Shown here in pieces: positions 56,276 to 64,000 of a stretch of DNA of 64,000 bases. The stretch lies in NCBI GenBank assembly GCA_035293985.1, contig DATGLS010000018.1, positions 181,874 to 245,873 on the forward strand, given 5' to 3'. The position numbers and the translations under genes were made by a program. Every line of letters begins with the position of its first letter. The first letter of the stretch is position 1. The DNA is from JAVDCA01 sp035293985. GTDB lineage: Bacteria > Pseudomonadota > Alphaproteobacteria > Rhizobiales > Xanthobacteraceae. The notes under the pieces were generated by a model, which saw nothing but the letters and a program-made list of their open reading frames with translations, ran no database searches and was not told where the DNA came from.

Positions 56276-57163
56276 TCAGTTGAACGTCTGATAGCTGCGG
56301 CCGAACTGGCCGCCGACGCGGGCGAAGCCCTGCGCGGCGGGGTCGTAGTCGCGGCGGATGTTGAGCGCGCGCGCGTAGGAGCCGGCGGCCTTCTCCTTGT
56401 CCTTCATGCGCTCGTAGGCGAGGCCGCGGCTGGTCCACGCCTCGATGTTCTGCGGGTCGAGCAAGACCGCATCGTCGAGGTCGCTCGTCGCCGACTTGAG
56501 GTCGTTGACCGCGAGATAGCTCAAGCCGCGGGCGATGAAGGGGGCGGCATTGTGCTGCGACAGTCCGATCGCGGTGGTGAAGTCGTCGATCGCGTACTGG
56601 TGCTGGCCCTGCGCCTGGTAGAGCAGGCCGCGGTGGTAATAGGCCTGGGCGCTGTCGGGCCGGATCTCGATCGCCTTGTTGAAGTCGCGCAGCGCCGGGA
56701 CGAGTTGCCCCTGCTGCCGGTAGACCATGCCGCGGCCCACATAGGCGACCGCGTAGCTCGCGTCGATCGCGATCGCCTTGTTGTAATCGGCGAGCGCCTG
56801 ATCGAGCTTGCCGGTCTGGCGATGAACCAAGCCGCGATTGGCAAAGGCCTGGGCGTAGTGCGGGTCGAGGCTGATCGCCTTGTTGAAATCGGCGAGCGCC
56901 TCGTCGTAACGGCGCGCTTCGCCCAGCACCGAGCCGCGCATGTTGTAGGCCTGCGGATCATTCGGGTTGCGCGTGACGACCTCGGTGAGCGACGCGATAT
57001 TGGCGGGCGAGCCGGCCTCGGCCGCGTCCTCGGTCGCCGCCATCGGCATGTTGTTGGTGAAGTCGCTCGCCGCGCAGCCTGCGAGCGCGCCCGCGAGCAG
57101 CAGCGCGGCGGCGGATCGCCAGCTCATCGCAGGGAGTACGCGGCGCTGTTGCAAGGGCTTCAT
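56276..57163 (-). CDS. TPR lipoprotein
   Basis: 295 aa. The signal sequence ends in LAGALAGCAAS, a lipobox with Cys as lipidation site. After a short linker there are about six tetratricopeptide repeats (ADFNKAISLDPHYAQAFANRGLVHRQTGKLDQALADYNKAIAIDASYAVAYVGRGMVYRQ...), so it is a protein-contact surface in the outer membrane or periplasm. ATG at 57163; 57127 is possible. Similar proteins (NlpI-like) scaffold peptidoglycan or transport complexes. Stands alone. Confidence 0.88.
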   Translation of the reverse strand: MKPLQQRRVLPAMSWRSAAALLLAGALAGCAASDFTNNMPMAATEDAAEAGSPANIASLTEVVTRNPNDPQAYNMRGSVLGEARRYDEALADFNKAISLDPHYAQAFANRGLVHRQTGKLDQALADYNKAIAIDASYAVAYVGRGMVYRQQGQLVPALRDFNKAIEIRPDSAQAYYHRGLLYQAQGQHQYAIDDFTTAIGLSQHNAAPFIARGLSYLAVNDLKSATSDLDDAVLLDPQNIEAWTSRGLAYERMKDKEKAAGSYARALNIRRDYDPAAQGFARVGGQFGRSYQTFN

Positions 57164-57273
57164 TGGCCGATCTCCGAATCGACACCCTTGGAGCACGTTC
57201 GATCCCATGGAATCGGGACGGCTCCGGACATTATGGTTATGCGCCGGCGGGTGACGATATTGCGGCGGCGCCG

Positions 57274-57308
57274 CAAACGAAAACGCGGACAGGTGTGACC
57301 TGTCCGCG
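57274..57308 (-). terminator. Rho-independent terminator after rpsU
   Basis: CGCGGACAGG and CCTGTCCGCG form a perfect 10-bp stem (57284-57308) with a 5-base loop. On the minus strand TTTTCGTTT follows. It lies 40 bp after the rpsU stop. Confidence 0.85.
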
Positions 57309-57347
57309 CCCTAATTTCGCTTGCCGCGTTACGGCCGGAACGCTGCT

Positions 57348-57707
57348 TCAGCGCGGGCCGCGCCCGCCGAAGCCACCACCGCCACCACCACCAAAGCCGC
57401 CGCCGCCAGCGCCGGCGCCAGCACCGAAGCTACGGGCGCCGCCCGGACCGCCGCGGCCGCCCGGACCACCCGGGCGCCCTGGGACCACCTTGGGCTTGCC
57501 GGGCAGGAGGCCTTCGCGCTGCGCGCGCTTGCGGGCGAGCTTGCGGGCCCGGCGGATCGCTTCCGCCTTTTCCCGCGCCTTCTTGGTGGAGGGCTTTTCG
57601 TAGTGCCCGCGGAGCTTCATCTCGCGGAAGATACCCTCCCGCTGCATCTTCTTTTTCAGCGCCTTGAGCGCCTGGTCGACATTGTTGTCGCGGACGAGAA
57701 CCTGCAC
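57348..57707 (-). CDS. rpsU: 30S ribosomal protein S21 with Gly-rich tail
   Basis: 119 aa from the GTG at 57707, which follows GAGAGGAAC. The S21 core (VQVLVRDNNVDQALKALKKKMQREGIFREMKLRGHYEKPS...REKAEAIRRARKLARKRA) fills residues 1-73. The tail of about 45 residues is Gly/Pro/Arg-rich (GGPGGRGGPGGARSFGAGAG...) and longer than the E. coli protein (71 aa). A tail is known in related alphaproteobacteria, but this one is strikingly Gly-rich. Followed by a strong terminator; single gene. Confidence 0.93.
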   Translation of the reverse strand: MQVLVRDNNVDQALKALKKKMQREGIFREMKLRGHYEKPSTKKAREKAEAIRRARKLARKRAQREGLLPGKPKVVPGRPGGPGGRGGPGGARSFGAGAGAGGGGFGGGGGGGFGGRGPR

Positions 57708-57859
57708 GCTTGTTCCTCTCGATCGATCTGTGCGAATCTTGGATGGAGCCGGGCGTCTGACGCCGCCAATAGCGGTTGCGCGGGCTCCCGAGTCGCGCGC
57801 GTGTAGCAGAAACGGCCGCAAGAGTCCACGGGGCCGGTTCCGGGCCTGTCGCCTCGGCT

Positions 57860-59071
57860 CTATTCACCGAGCCCGAGCTGGCGCGCGATCCACGGCGCCA
57901 CGACCTTTGCGAAGATTTTACCGTCCGGCCAGTCCGCCGAACGCCCGGTATGCGCGCCGGCCGGATTGACCCAGGCCTCCTTGGCCGACCCTGCATGCAG
58001 CATCAGGTCGAGGTCGGCGATCGGCACTTGGCTGTCGTGCTCACCGTTGACGAGCAGCATTGGGGCGGAGGGGTTGTCGATGAGCGCCTGCGCCTTGAGG
58101 GACATCCGCGGCCCGTAGGCGAGGAACTCGTCGAGGGTCGCGACGCCATAAACCGAGGCGCGCGCCGGGAAAAGGTCGAACAGGTATTCGCGTGTGCCGA
58201 GCGCCTTGGTCTGCCACTCGGGCTGGAAGTAGTAGTGGATCGGCCCGCCCTGGACCACGGCGCCGCGCAGGCGCTCGCGCTCGACGATCGCGAGCTTGGC
58301 GGACCAGTAGCCGCTCCAGCTCACCCCCTGGACGACCACCCGCTTGGCATCGATCTCCGGCCGCGTCGCCACATAGTCGAGCGCGCGCGAGAACATACGC
58401 TCGGAGCCGATGTCGCCCTTGAACGGCGCCTGGCCGGTGCCGGGCATGTCGAGCGAGAAGGTCGCGATGCCGCGCCGGATGAAGGCCTCGCTGCGCTCGA
58501 CATTGTCCTCCTTGCGGCTGTCGAGGGCGCTGATGGTGAGCACCAGCGGCGCTGGCGCGCCGGCATGTCCTCCTTTGGGCAGCCGCAACCAGCCGACGAT
58601 TTCCTTGCCTTCGAACGGAATGCGCACGAGCGTCGGCGCCGGATCGAGCAGGCGGGCGTAATGCGCGAAGGCCTCGAGCGCCTGCGCGTAGGCGGTCTGC
58701 TTGCCGGGCGAGTTGGGCGTCGGCCAGCGGGCGAACGAGTAGAGCCGCCACGCCATCAGGTAGCCCGCCTTCGCCTCGTCGATCCGGCCGGCGGCCTCGG
58801 CGGCCTTGGCATCCGTTTCGTACCGCGCCGCCACCCTGCTCCAGGCGGCGGCCCATTCGTCGCGATCGAGCGTCTTGATCTCGGCGAGCGCCGCGCGCGC
58901 GTCGGCCGGCTTGATGCCGATGAGCGGATAGGCGTTGCGGTCGGCGCGCGCCTGGGTCTCGGCCTTGAGCTCCTCGACGGTGCGCGGCGGCGCGATTTGG
59001 GCGCGTGCGAACGGCGCGAGCACGAAGACGGCGAATGCGGCGGCGAGAGCCGCGCGGCGAGCGATCGGCAT
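57860..59071 (-). CDS. Exported alpha/beta hydrolase (DUF1100/FrsA-like)
   Basis: 403 aa. Signal peptide MPIARRAALAAAFAVFVLAPFARA after a strong GGGAGGAA site. The N-terminal helical part (SRVAARYETDAKAAEAAGRIDEAKAGYLMAWRLYSFARWP) and lid match the FrsA/DUF1100 group. The elbow is VVQGVSWSGYWSAKLA (Ser in V-S-W), acid in LVNGEHDSQVP and His in GAHTGRS. Dehydratase/esterase activity on an unknown ester is likely; the usual GVSWGG is changed to GVSWSG. Stands alone. Confidence 0.85.
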   Translation of the reverse strand: MPIARRAALAAAFAVFVLAPFARAQIAPPRTVEELKAETQARADRNAYPLIGIKPADARAALAEIKTLDRDEWAAAWSRVAARYETDAKAAEAAGRIDEAKAGYLMAWRLYSFARWPTPNSPGKQTAYAQALEAFAHYARLLDPAPTLVRIPFEGKEIVGWLRLPKGGHAGAPAPLVLTISALDSRKEDNVERSEAFIRRGIATFSLDMPGTGQAPFKGDIGSERMFSRALDYVATRPEIDAKRVVVQGVSWSGYWSAKLAIVERERLRGAVVQGGPIHYYFQPEWQTKALGTREYLFDLFPARASVYGVATLDEFLAYGPRMSLKAQALIDNPSAPMLLVNGEHDSQVPIADLDLMLHAGSAKEAWVNPAGAHTGRSADWPDGKIFAKVVAPWIARQLGLGE

Positions 59072-59216
59072 GAAGCGTTCCTCCCGAATTTTCGCTTGTT
59101 CTTGCCCGGATGATTTCACGCGCCGGACGCGTCCGCAATCGCGGCTGCAGTCGACTTGAAGCAAGTCTTCACTAGAGTGGCGAATCAGAGCGAATCAGCA
59201 CGCCAGATTTCCAGGC

Positions 59217-59918
59217 ATGGGAAAGACGATCCCGCTTCACCCGACCAATGACAGGGCGCCCCGCGCCTCGTCGCGACCGTCCGCGCGGCGGCGGCCGGAC
59301 GAGGGCGCCGCCACGGGCGAGGCTGCGCCAACTCTCGTCGAAGTCCGCGCGGACCCGGTGCGGCTCGCCGCCGAGGTCGCGCGCCTCGAGGCCGAGCTCG
59401 CCGCCATGCGGGCGCGCATCGCCGAGCTCGAAGCCCGTGCCGAGAGCGATCCGCTCACTGGCATTTTCAATCGGCGCGGCTTCGAGCGTGAGCTCAGGCG
59501 CGCCGCCGCCCATGTGCGGCGCTACGGCGGCAATGCCGCACTGATCTATCTCGACCTGGACGGCTTCAAGCCGGTCAATGATCGCCATGGCCATGCGGCG
59601 GGCGACGCGGTGCTCAAGGCCGTGGCGGGTGCGCTCGCGGGCTCGGTGCGCGCCTCGGACACCGTGGCGCGCCTCGGTGGCGACGAGTTCGCGGTGCTGT
59701 TGTGGAATCTCACGGCCGAGGCTGCGCGCAGCAAGGCCGATGCGATCGAGCACACGATCGCGGGAACCACGGTCCCATGGGGTGGTCAGCCGCTTGCGGT
59801 CGGCGCGACGGCTGGCTTTGCGGTTCTGACCGCGGATTCGGACGTCATGGAACTCGTGGCGCGTGCCGACGCCGCCATGTACGCGCGCAAGCGCAAAGGA
59901 CGGGCGAATAGCGAATAG
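59217..59918 (+). CDS. Diguanylate cyclase (GGDEF) with coiled-coil N-terminus
   Basis: 233 aa. Residues 45-75 form a coiled coil (AAEVARLEAELAAMRARIAELEAR) and the GGDEF domain spans 80-230. ARLGGDEFAVLL (G154-F158) is intact, so c-di-GMP synthesis is expected. The product-inhibition site RxxD (R145-D148) lies five residues before GGDEF. No sensor or membrane domain, so the signal must come through dimerisation or another protein. The last codons (ANSE) and the stop come from the repeat at 59903-59940. Confidence 0.93.
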   Translation: MGKTIPLHPTNDRAPRASSRPSARRRPDEGAATGEAAPTLVEVRADPVRLAAEVARLEAELAAMRARIAELEARAESDPLTGIFNRRGFERELRRAAAHVRRYGGNAALIYLDLDGFKPVNDRHGHAAGDAVLKAVAGALAGSVRASDTVARLGGDEFAVLLWNLTAEAARSKADAIEHTIAGTTVPWGGQPLAVGATAGFAVLTADSDVMELVARADAAMYARKRKGRANSE

Positions 59919-59940
59919 GAAATGACGAATGCGAATAGGT
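59903..59940. repeat. GCGAATAGCGAAT-type repeat, copy 3, at the GGDEF gene end
   Basis: GGGCGAATAGCGAATAGGAAATGACGAATGCGAATAGG, direct units of GCGAATAG. It encodes the last residues and stop codon of the GGDEF gene. Same unit as 19688-19737 and 37498-37569. Confidence 0.65.
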
Positions 59941-59950
59941 AGAGCCTACC

Positions 59951-60157
59951 TCACGCAATGATGTCCGGCGTGAGCTGGTCCTCGATGAATGTCATGCGGT
60001 CCCGCAGCACCAGCTTGCGCTTCTTGAGCCGCTGGACCTGGAGGATGTCGGAGGCCGGAGAGCCCTGCAGGGCCTCGATCGCCGCATCGAGGTCGCGATG
60101 CTCCTGCCGCAATCGGGCAAGCTGCGCTCGCAACTCGGTTTCTTCTTCCTTGGTCAT
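59951..60157 (-). CDS. DUF465 (YdcH-like) protein 1
   Basis: 68 aa helical-hairpin protein: TKEEETELRAQLARLRQEH, then QVQRLKKRKLVLRDRMTFIEDQ, the standard DUF465 pattern with the conserved RLKKRKL segment. Cytoplasmic. Function unknown. Convergent with the GGDEF gene and 277 bp away from a second DUF465 gene on the other strand. Confidence 0.9.
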   Translation of the reverse strand: MTKEEETELRAQLARLRQEHRDLDAAIEALQGSPASDILQVQRLKKRKLVLRDRMTFIEDQLTPDIIA

Positions 60158-60433
60158 TCCGTGCCGCTCGGTCTGTGCAACCCTATCATGCGGCCATGCC
60201 GTCGGCCAAAGCCGAGTGGCCTATTGCAGACACCTCAACGACATACCTGCAATTTGATCAATAAGATCGGTGGATTTTTCGCACCGCACCATAGCATGGT
60301 CCATCGACTCAGGACCCGCTTCGTGGCACAATATATTCGTGAGACGCGCTTGCTCCCGACGGCTGGCCAGTATCCTCCCAGCTCGCGAGCGCGGTAGTCA
60401 GGCCCCCAATCTGACAAGAGGAGAATCCTGCCA

Positions 60434-60610
60434 ATGTCCATACAGACGCATCTTGCGGAACTCGAGCTGCGGCACAAAACGCTGGAAAGCGAAATCGCCG
60501 AGGCTCAGCAGCATCCCTCGATCGATGATCTGGCCATATGCGAGCTCAAGCGTCGCAAGTTGCACCTCAAGGACGAAATCGAACGTTTGCGTAGCGCTGC
60601 TGTTCACTGA
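60434..60610 (+). CDS. DUF465 protein 2
   Basis: 58 aa, below the usual ORF cut-off: SIQTHLAELELRHKTLESEIAEAQQHPSIDDLAICELKRRKLHLKDEIERLRS. Matches DUF465 with the conserved LKRRKL region. GAGGAG lies nine bases before the ATG. A terminator follows at 60672-60714. The two DUF465 genes are diverged paralogues in opposite orientation. Confidence 0.9.
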   Translation: MSIQTHLAELELRHKTLESEIAEAQQHPSIDDLAICELKRRKLHLKDEIERLRSAAVH

Positions 60611-60671
60611 GACGACACCGCACTTTCACTGAAGTTCCGACGTCCGAACTGACCTGGACGGCTGTTCGCAT

Positions 60672-60714
60672 AACGCCGCCGGCTCGCCCTGTTGAGCCGG
60701 CGGCGTTGCGTTTT
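60672..60714 (+). terminator. Rho-independent terminator after DUF465 protein 2
   Basis: AACGCCGCCGGCTC (60672-60685) and GAGCCGGCGGCGTT (60694-60707) form a perfect 14-bp stem with an 8-base loop, followed by GCGTTTT. Confidence 0.8.
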
Positions 60715-60728
60715 GAGCTCACTCATTC

Positions 60729-60826
60729 GTCATGCCCGCGAACGCGGCGCGAACGCGGGCGTCCACGTCTTACTTGGGGGAAAGACGTGGATGGCCCGCC
60801 CAAGCCTGCCCAAGCGCGGCCATGAC
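60729..60826. repeat. GTCATGCCCGCGAACGCGG palindromic repeat, copy 2
   Basis: GTCATGCCCGCGAACGCGGCGC at the left and GCGCGGCCATGAC at the right, with CCACGTCTT and AAGACGTGG as an inner stem. Same ends as the element at 24587-24697. Lies after the PadR gene end. Confidence 0.65.
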
Positions 60827-60838
60827 GGAGTCATCGAC

Positions 60839-61462
60839 CTACGCCTTCTTCATCTCCTGCGCGGCGCGGGCCAGGATCTCGACGAGCTTCGCCTCCGCGT
60901 CGGCGTCGTTGCCGAGCCGCTCGCCGGCGATCTCGCGCAGGTTCTCCAGGGCGGCGCGCAGCAGCGGCGGCAGGCCCCGGCGCTCGTCGTCCTCCTCCTC
61001 GTCGCGGCCGAAGCGGCGGCGCACGCGGGCGATCTTGCTGCCGATCTTTTCCAGCCGCTCGAGCACGGCGTCCACGAAGTCGCGGTTCTGGTCGAGATAG
61101 GCGCGGCCGTCGTCGGTGATGCTGTAGAGCTTCTTCGCGCCCTCGGTCTGCGCCGTGACGTAGCCCGCCTCCTCGAGGAAGGTGAGCGTCGGATAGACGA
61201 TGCCGGGGCTCGGCGAATACCAGCCGGCGGTCTTGTCCTCGAGCACCTTGATGATCTCGTAGCCGTGGCGCGGCTGCTCGGCGATCAGCGCGAGCGCGAT
61301 CAGGCGCAGGTCGCCGGTCGCGAGCATGCGGCCCGCCCGGATCATATCGCCGCCGCCGAAGCCGTGACGGTCGCCGAAGCCATGGCCGTGCCGCCGGCGC
61401 CAGCTGCGCTTGCCGGCCCAGCGCTCGGCGTGATCTGGATCAAAATGCCTCATCCCGAACAT
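60839..61462 (-). CDS. PadR family transcriptional regulator 1
   Basis: 207 aa. His/Arg/Gly-rich N-terminus (SWRRRHGHGFGDRHGFGGGDM) is unusual and could bind metal. The winged helix follows: ATGDLRLIALALIAEQPRHGYEIIKVLEDKTAGWYSPSPGIVYPTLTFLEEAGYV. A C-terminal helical region (about 110-207) serves dimerisation. AGGAG lies seven bases before ATG 61462. Divergent from PadR 2; the shared 162-bp gap holds a palindrome and a related half, so auto- or cross-regulation is likely. Confidence 0.9.
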   Translation of the reverse strand: MFGMRHFDPDHAERWAGKRSWRRRHGHGFGDRHGFGGGDMIRAGRMLATGDLRLIALALIAEQPRHGYEIIKVLEDKTAGWYSPSPGIVYPTLTFLEEAGYVTAQTEGAKKLYSITDDGRAYLDQNRDFVDAVLERLEKIGSKIARVRRRFGRDEEEDDERRGLPPLLRAALENLREIAGERLGNDADAEAKLVEILARAAQEMKKA

Positions 61463-61489
61463 GTTGCTACTCCTATAGTTTCGAGTTTG

Positions 61490-61538
61490 AGATGTATCTT
61501 TAGATAGGACGAATTTGATGTAACGTAAGATATATCTT
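61490..61538. promoter_or_regulatory. PadR-type operators between the divergent padR genes
   Basis: AAGATATATCTT (61527-61538) is a perfect 12-bp palindrome. AGATGTATCTT (61490-61500) is a near copy; both share AGATxTATCT. Centres are 38 bp apart in an AT-rich gap between two PadR genes. Confidence 0.65.
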
Positions 61539-61624
61539 ATCACGTCTTCGTGACTGCGATTTAGAAAAATTACCCGGTGCCGTATACTCGTACACGTATA
61601 TATAAGGAAAAGAGGATCGCACCG

Positions 61625-62326
61625 TTGAAGAAGGCCCACCCGGCAAACCCCCTGGCGCTCGCCGTGCTGGCGCTGCTGTTCGAGCGGCCGATGCATCCCT
61701 ACGAGATGGCCTCGACAATGAAGCAGAGGCACAAGGAGGAGAGCATCAAGCTGCGCTACGGCTCGCTCTACACGGTGATCGAGCTCCTGCTCGCGCGCGG
61801 CTTCATCCGGGCCAAGGAGACCTCGCGTGAGGGCAGGCGCCCGGAGCGCACCGTCTATGCGATGACGGCCGCCGGCTACGAGGAGCTCATGGACTGGATG
61901 CGCGATCTCATCCGCGATCCGGTGAAGGAATTTCCCCAGTTCGAGGCCGGCCTCTGCCTCATTCCGGTGCTGCCGCCCGACGAGGCGCTCGCGCTGCTGC
62001 AAGACCGCGCGACGAAGCTCGTCGGCCAGGTGGCGCAGCTCGAGACCCAGCTCGCCCATGTGGCGCAGCTCGATTGGTCCGCCGCCGCCGGCACGCAGCA
62101 GCTGCCGCCGGCGCTCAAGCGCATCAAGAAATTTCCGCCGCTGTTCACGGTCGAGGGCGAGTACCGGCTCGCTATGCTCAAGGCGGAGCAGGCCTTCGTG
62201 GCCGAGCTCATCCGCCGCATCGTCGACGAAGGCTGGGGGCCGCTCGACCTGTGGCGCGCCGTGCAGGCGGACGCCGCCAGGCAACACGAGAAGAACGAGG
62301 ACGGAGAGGAGGAGGCTTCGACCTAG
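61625..62326 (+). CDS. PadR family transcriptional regulator 2
   Basis: 233 aa from the TTG at 61625, which follows AAGAGGATC; a GTG at 61577 would translate part of the promoter. Winged helix: PLALAVLALLFERPMHPYEMASTMKQRHKEESIKLRYGSLYTVIELLLARGFI with wing ETSREGRRPERTVYAMTAAG. The C-terminal region is a PadR helical dimerisation arm, ending in an acidic tail. Co-directional with the FAD monooxygenase 172 bp downstream, which is a plausible target. Confidence 0.9.
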   Translation: MKKAHPANPLALAVLALLFERPMHPYEMASTMKQRHKEESIKLRYGSLYTVIELLLARGFIRAKETSREGRRPERTVYAMTAAGYEELMDWMRDLIRDPVKEFPQFEAGLCLIPVLPPDEALALLQDRATKLVGQVAQLETQLAHVAQLDWSAAAGTQQLPPALKRIKKFPPLFTVEGEYRLAMLKAEQAFVAELIRRIVDEGWGPLDLWRAVQADAARQHEKNEDGEEEAST

Positions 62327-62498
62327 CAAATCCCGAAAAGCAGCAGCCCCGACGATGCTGGAACATCGCCGGGGCCCGAACCGAAGACGCGAACGCGGAG
62401 CGCTCGACGCCTCTGGCCCGCAATCCCGAGGTTAGCAATCGCTCCGCCAGAACAGAAGCGGCGCGCCACGCGCGACCGCCAACGGTGGAGCTTTGACC

Positions 62499-63824
62499 AT
62501 GAATGCACCTTATCCCACGCGGACTTTCGACGCGGCGACGCGGCCGCTGAATGTTCTCATCATCGGCGGCGGCATCGGTGGGCTTGCGCTGGCGCAGGGC
62601 TTGAAGCGTGAAGGCATCAGCGTCGCAGTCTACGAGCGCGACCGCTCGCTCGCGAGCCGCTTGCAGGGCTATCGCGTCCATATCAGCCCCGGCGGCAGCC
62701 GCGCGCTGCATGAATGCCTGCCGGCGCATCTGTTCGCGGCGTTCGACCGCACCTGCGGCAAGCAGGGACGCGCCTTCCGCATGATGACCGAGCAGATGAA
62801 GCCGCTGCTATCGCTCGATCTGTCGATGATCAAGAACGACGACGCGATCGCGCGCCACCGCTCGGTCAGCCGCATCACGCTGCGCCAGGTGCTGATGGCG
62901 GAGCTTGCCGAGCTGCATCTCGGCAAGGCCTTCGTGCGCTACGAGGAGCGCGGCGGCCGCGTCATCGCCCATTTCGACGACGGCACCAGCGCCGAGGGCG
63001 ACATTCTGGTGGCGGCCGACGGCAGCGGCTCGCGCGTGCGCCGTCAGTTTCTCCCCGATGCCTCGTTGGTCGACACCGGCGTCGCCGCGGTCGGCGGCAA
63101 GGTCTTTCTCGACGAGGCGCGCGAGCGCCTCGCGCCGGCGCTGCGCGACGGCATGTGCCTCGTCGCCGGCCGCGACGGCACTGGGCTCTTCGTGGCACTG
63201 CAGGACAGCGCCGCGACGGACGGCGCGATCGGCGGCAACGAGCCGGGCAGCGAGGCGAGCGGCGCCGTATTCGAGAACACCCGCAGCTATGTGATGTGGG
63301 GCCTCGGCACGATGCGACACAAGATTGCCGGGCTCGACCCGAATGAGCGTGATTGCGTCAAACTTTCCGCCGTCGCGCAGCGTCTCGTCGCCGGCTGGGC
63401 GCCGGCATTCCGCGACCTGATCGCGCTTGCGGATCCGACCACACTGTCGCAGTTCTCGATCCGCACCTCGACCCCGGTGGCGCCATGGCCGACCGGTCGC
63501 GTGACGCTGGTCGGCGACGCCATCCACGCCATGACGCCTTATCGCGGCATCGGCGCCAACATGGCGCTCGAGGACGCGGTGCGGCTCAAACGCGCGCTCG
63601 TCGCCGCCGCGCGCGGCGAGCGCGACCTGTTCGAGGCGATCGGCGGCTACGAGGATGCGATGCGCGATTATGCCTTCCGCGCCGTGCGCAACTCGCTGCA
63701 GGCGATGAACGGCGCGGTGGATGCCGGGCCGGTGCGGCTGAGCCTGCAGCGCTTGATGTTTCGCACGATCGATCGGCTGCCGGCCGTGAAGCGGTGGATG
63801 GCGAGCCGGATGGGGAGGGATTGA
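62499..63824 (+). CDS. FAD-dependent monooxygenase (PHBH fold)
   Basis: 441 aa. GGAG lies nine bases before ATG 62499. FAD motifs: NVLIIGGGIGGLALAQGL (GxGxxG 23-28), LVAADGSGSRVRRQF (DG) and VTLVGDAIHAMTPYRGIGANMALEDAVRLKRAL (GD) typical of class-A flavin monooxygenases. Such enzymes hydroxylate aromatic or tetracycline-like compounds. Gene follows the PadR 2 gene; a hairpin GCCCCGACGATG-CTGGA-ACATCGCCGGGGC (near 62345-62375) lies between. Substrate unknown. Confidence 0.88.
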   Translation: MNAPYPTRTFDAATRPLNVLIIGGGIGGLALAQGLKREGISVAVYERDRSLASRLQGYRVHISPGGSRALHECLPAHLFAAFDRTCGKQGRAFRMMTEQMKPLLSLDLSMIKNDDAIARHRSVSRITLRQVLMAELAELHLGKAFVRYEERGGRVIAHFDDGTSAEGDILVAADGSGSRVRRQFLPDASLVDTGVAAVGGKVFLDEARERLAPALRDGMCLVAGRDGTGLFVALQDSAATDGAIGGNEPGSEASGAVFENTRSYVMWGLGTMRHKIAGLDPNERDCVKLSAVAQRLVAGWAPAFRDLIALADPTTLSQFSIRTSTPVAPWPTGRVTLVGDAIHAMTPYRGIGANMALEDAVRLKRALVAAARGERDLFEAIGGYEDAMRDYAFRAVRNSLQAMNGAVDAGPVRLSLQRLMFRTIDRLPAVKRWMASRMGRD

Positions 63825-64000
63825 TGCAAGTGCGTAGTTCGTAATCCGCATGGAGCGAAGCGCAATGCGGTAGCGTCAGGAGAGCAGGAAAGGAGGATGG
63901 TCGTCAAACGAGCTGAAACCTTTCGTAGCGATCCAGAGGGTTCGACTCCCTCCCGACAAAGGCGAGCCAGCCGGTCGGAAGCGAGCCTTGCACGTGTGCG

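Noticed and set aside
62345..62375. Hairpin after the second padR gene as a terminator
   Set aside because: The stem is strong but there is no T-run, so it is only noted as a fold.

Overview
The window is about 64 kb of GC-rich chromosome from an alphaproteobacterium. The gene set points to the order Hyphomicrobiales (Rhizobiales), near the Bradyrhizobium/Xanthobacteraceae group. Clues are GapR (DUF2312), CpdR, an aa3-oxidase subunit IV gene in front of a three-gene pntAA-pntAB-pntB transhydrogenase, two Bug/TctC-type binding proteins, type-B ribosomal L36, a ROSE-like RNA thermometer before an Hsp20 gene, an mmgR/alpha-r8-like small RNA, and many palindromic intergenic repeats. Species cannot be named from the sequence alone. 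I see no complete insertion sequence, prophage, CRISPR array or recognisable defence system.

Layout. 0-8 kb: a 5'-truncated NfeD gene, kdsD, an outer-membrane beta-barrel protein, a GlsB/YeaQ stress protein, galU, and a periplasmic pair (lytic transglycosylase plus SGNH protein). 8-17 kb: a MmgE/PrpD and Bug-protein operon, then glutamate synthase gltB-gltD. 17-25 kb: threonine aldolase, a secreted Pro-rich protein, Hsp20 with its thermometer, a hydrolase, a HisN-like phosphatase, the small RNA, N-formylglutamate amidohydrolase, cpdR and tRNA-Val(GAC). 25-36 kb: accessory metabolism, comprising a 2-hydroxyacid dehydrogenase, a small-protein stress cluster, a Bug protein, a CMD protein, divergent MarR and MATE-MaoC genes, two secreted hydrolases, a frameshifted ABC binding protein and a metallo-hydrolase. 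36-48 kb: L36, a TPR protein, a hydrolase, a glycerate kinase-DUF1036-pyruvate kinase operon, DUF1244, gapR, two cell-wall proteins (DUF882 and L,D-transpeptidase), a sigma-54 response regulator and an EEP-fold protein. 49-54 kb: a UbiB-like kinase, oxidase subunit IV and pntAA/AB/B. 53.7-56.3 kb: a scarred accessory patch with one intact nucleotidyltransferase, two fragments resembling it, a collapsed TRAP transporter and three small Cys-containing exported proteins. 56-64 kb: a TPR lipoprotein, rpsU with a Gly-rich tail, a hydrolase, a GGDEF protein, two DUF465 proteins, a divergent PadR pair and a FAD monooxygenase.

Themes. Cell-envelope maintenance recurs (KdsD, GalU, lytic transglycosylase, SGNH, DUF882, L,D-transpeptidase, beta-barrel). 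The metabolic core is nitrogen and redox housekeeping (GltBD, PntAB, pyruvate kinase with glycerate 2-kinase). Regulation is the most informative part: a heat-sensing 5' leader, a conserved trans-acting small RNA, two candidate EcfG general-stress promoters, a double MarR-type operator and a PadR-type operator. All are read from sequence and untested. Most of the window is ordinary chromosome; the less ordinary material is in the regulatory gaps and the 54-56 kb scar.
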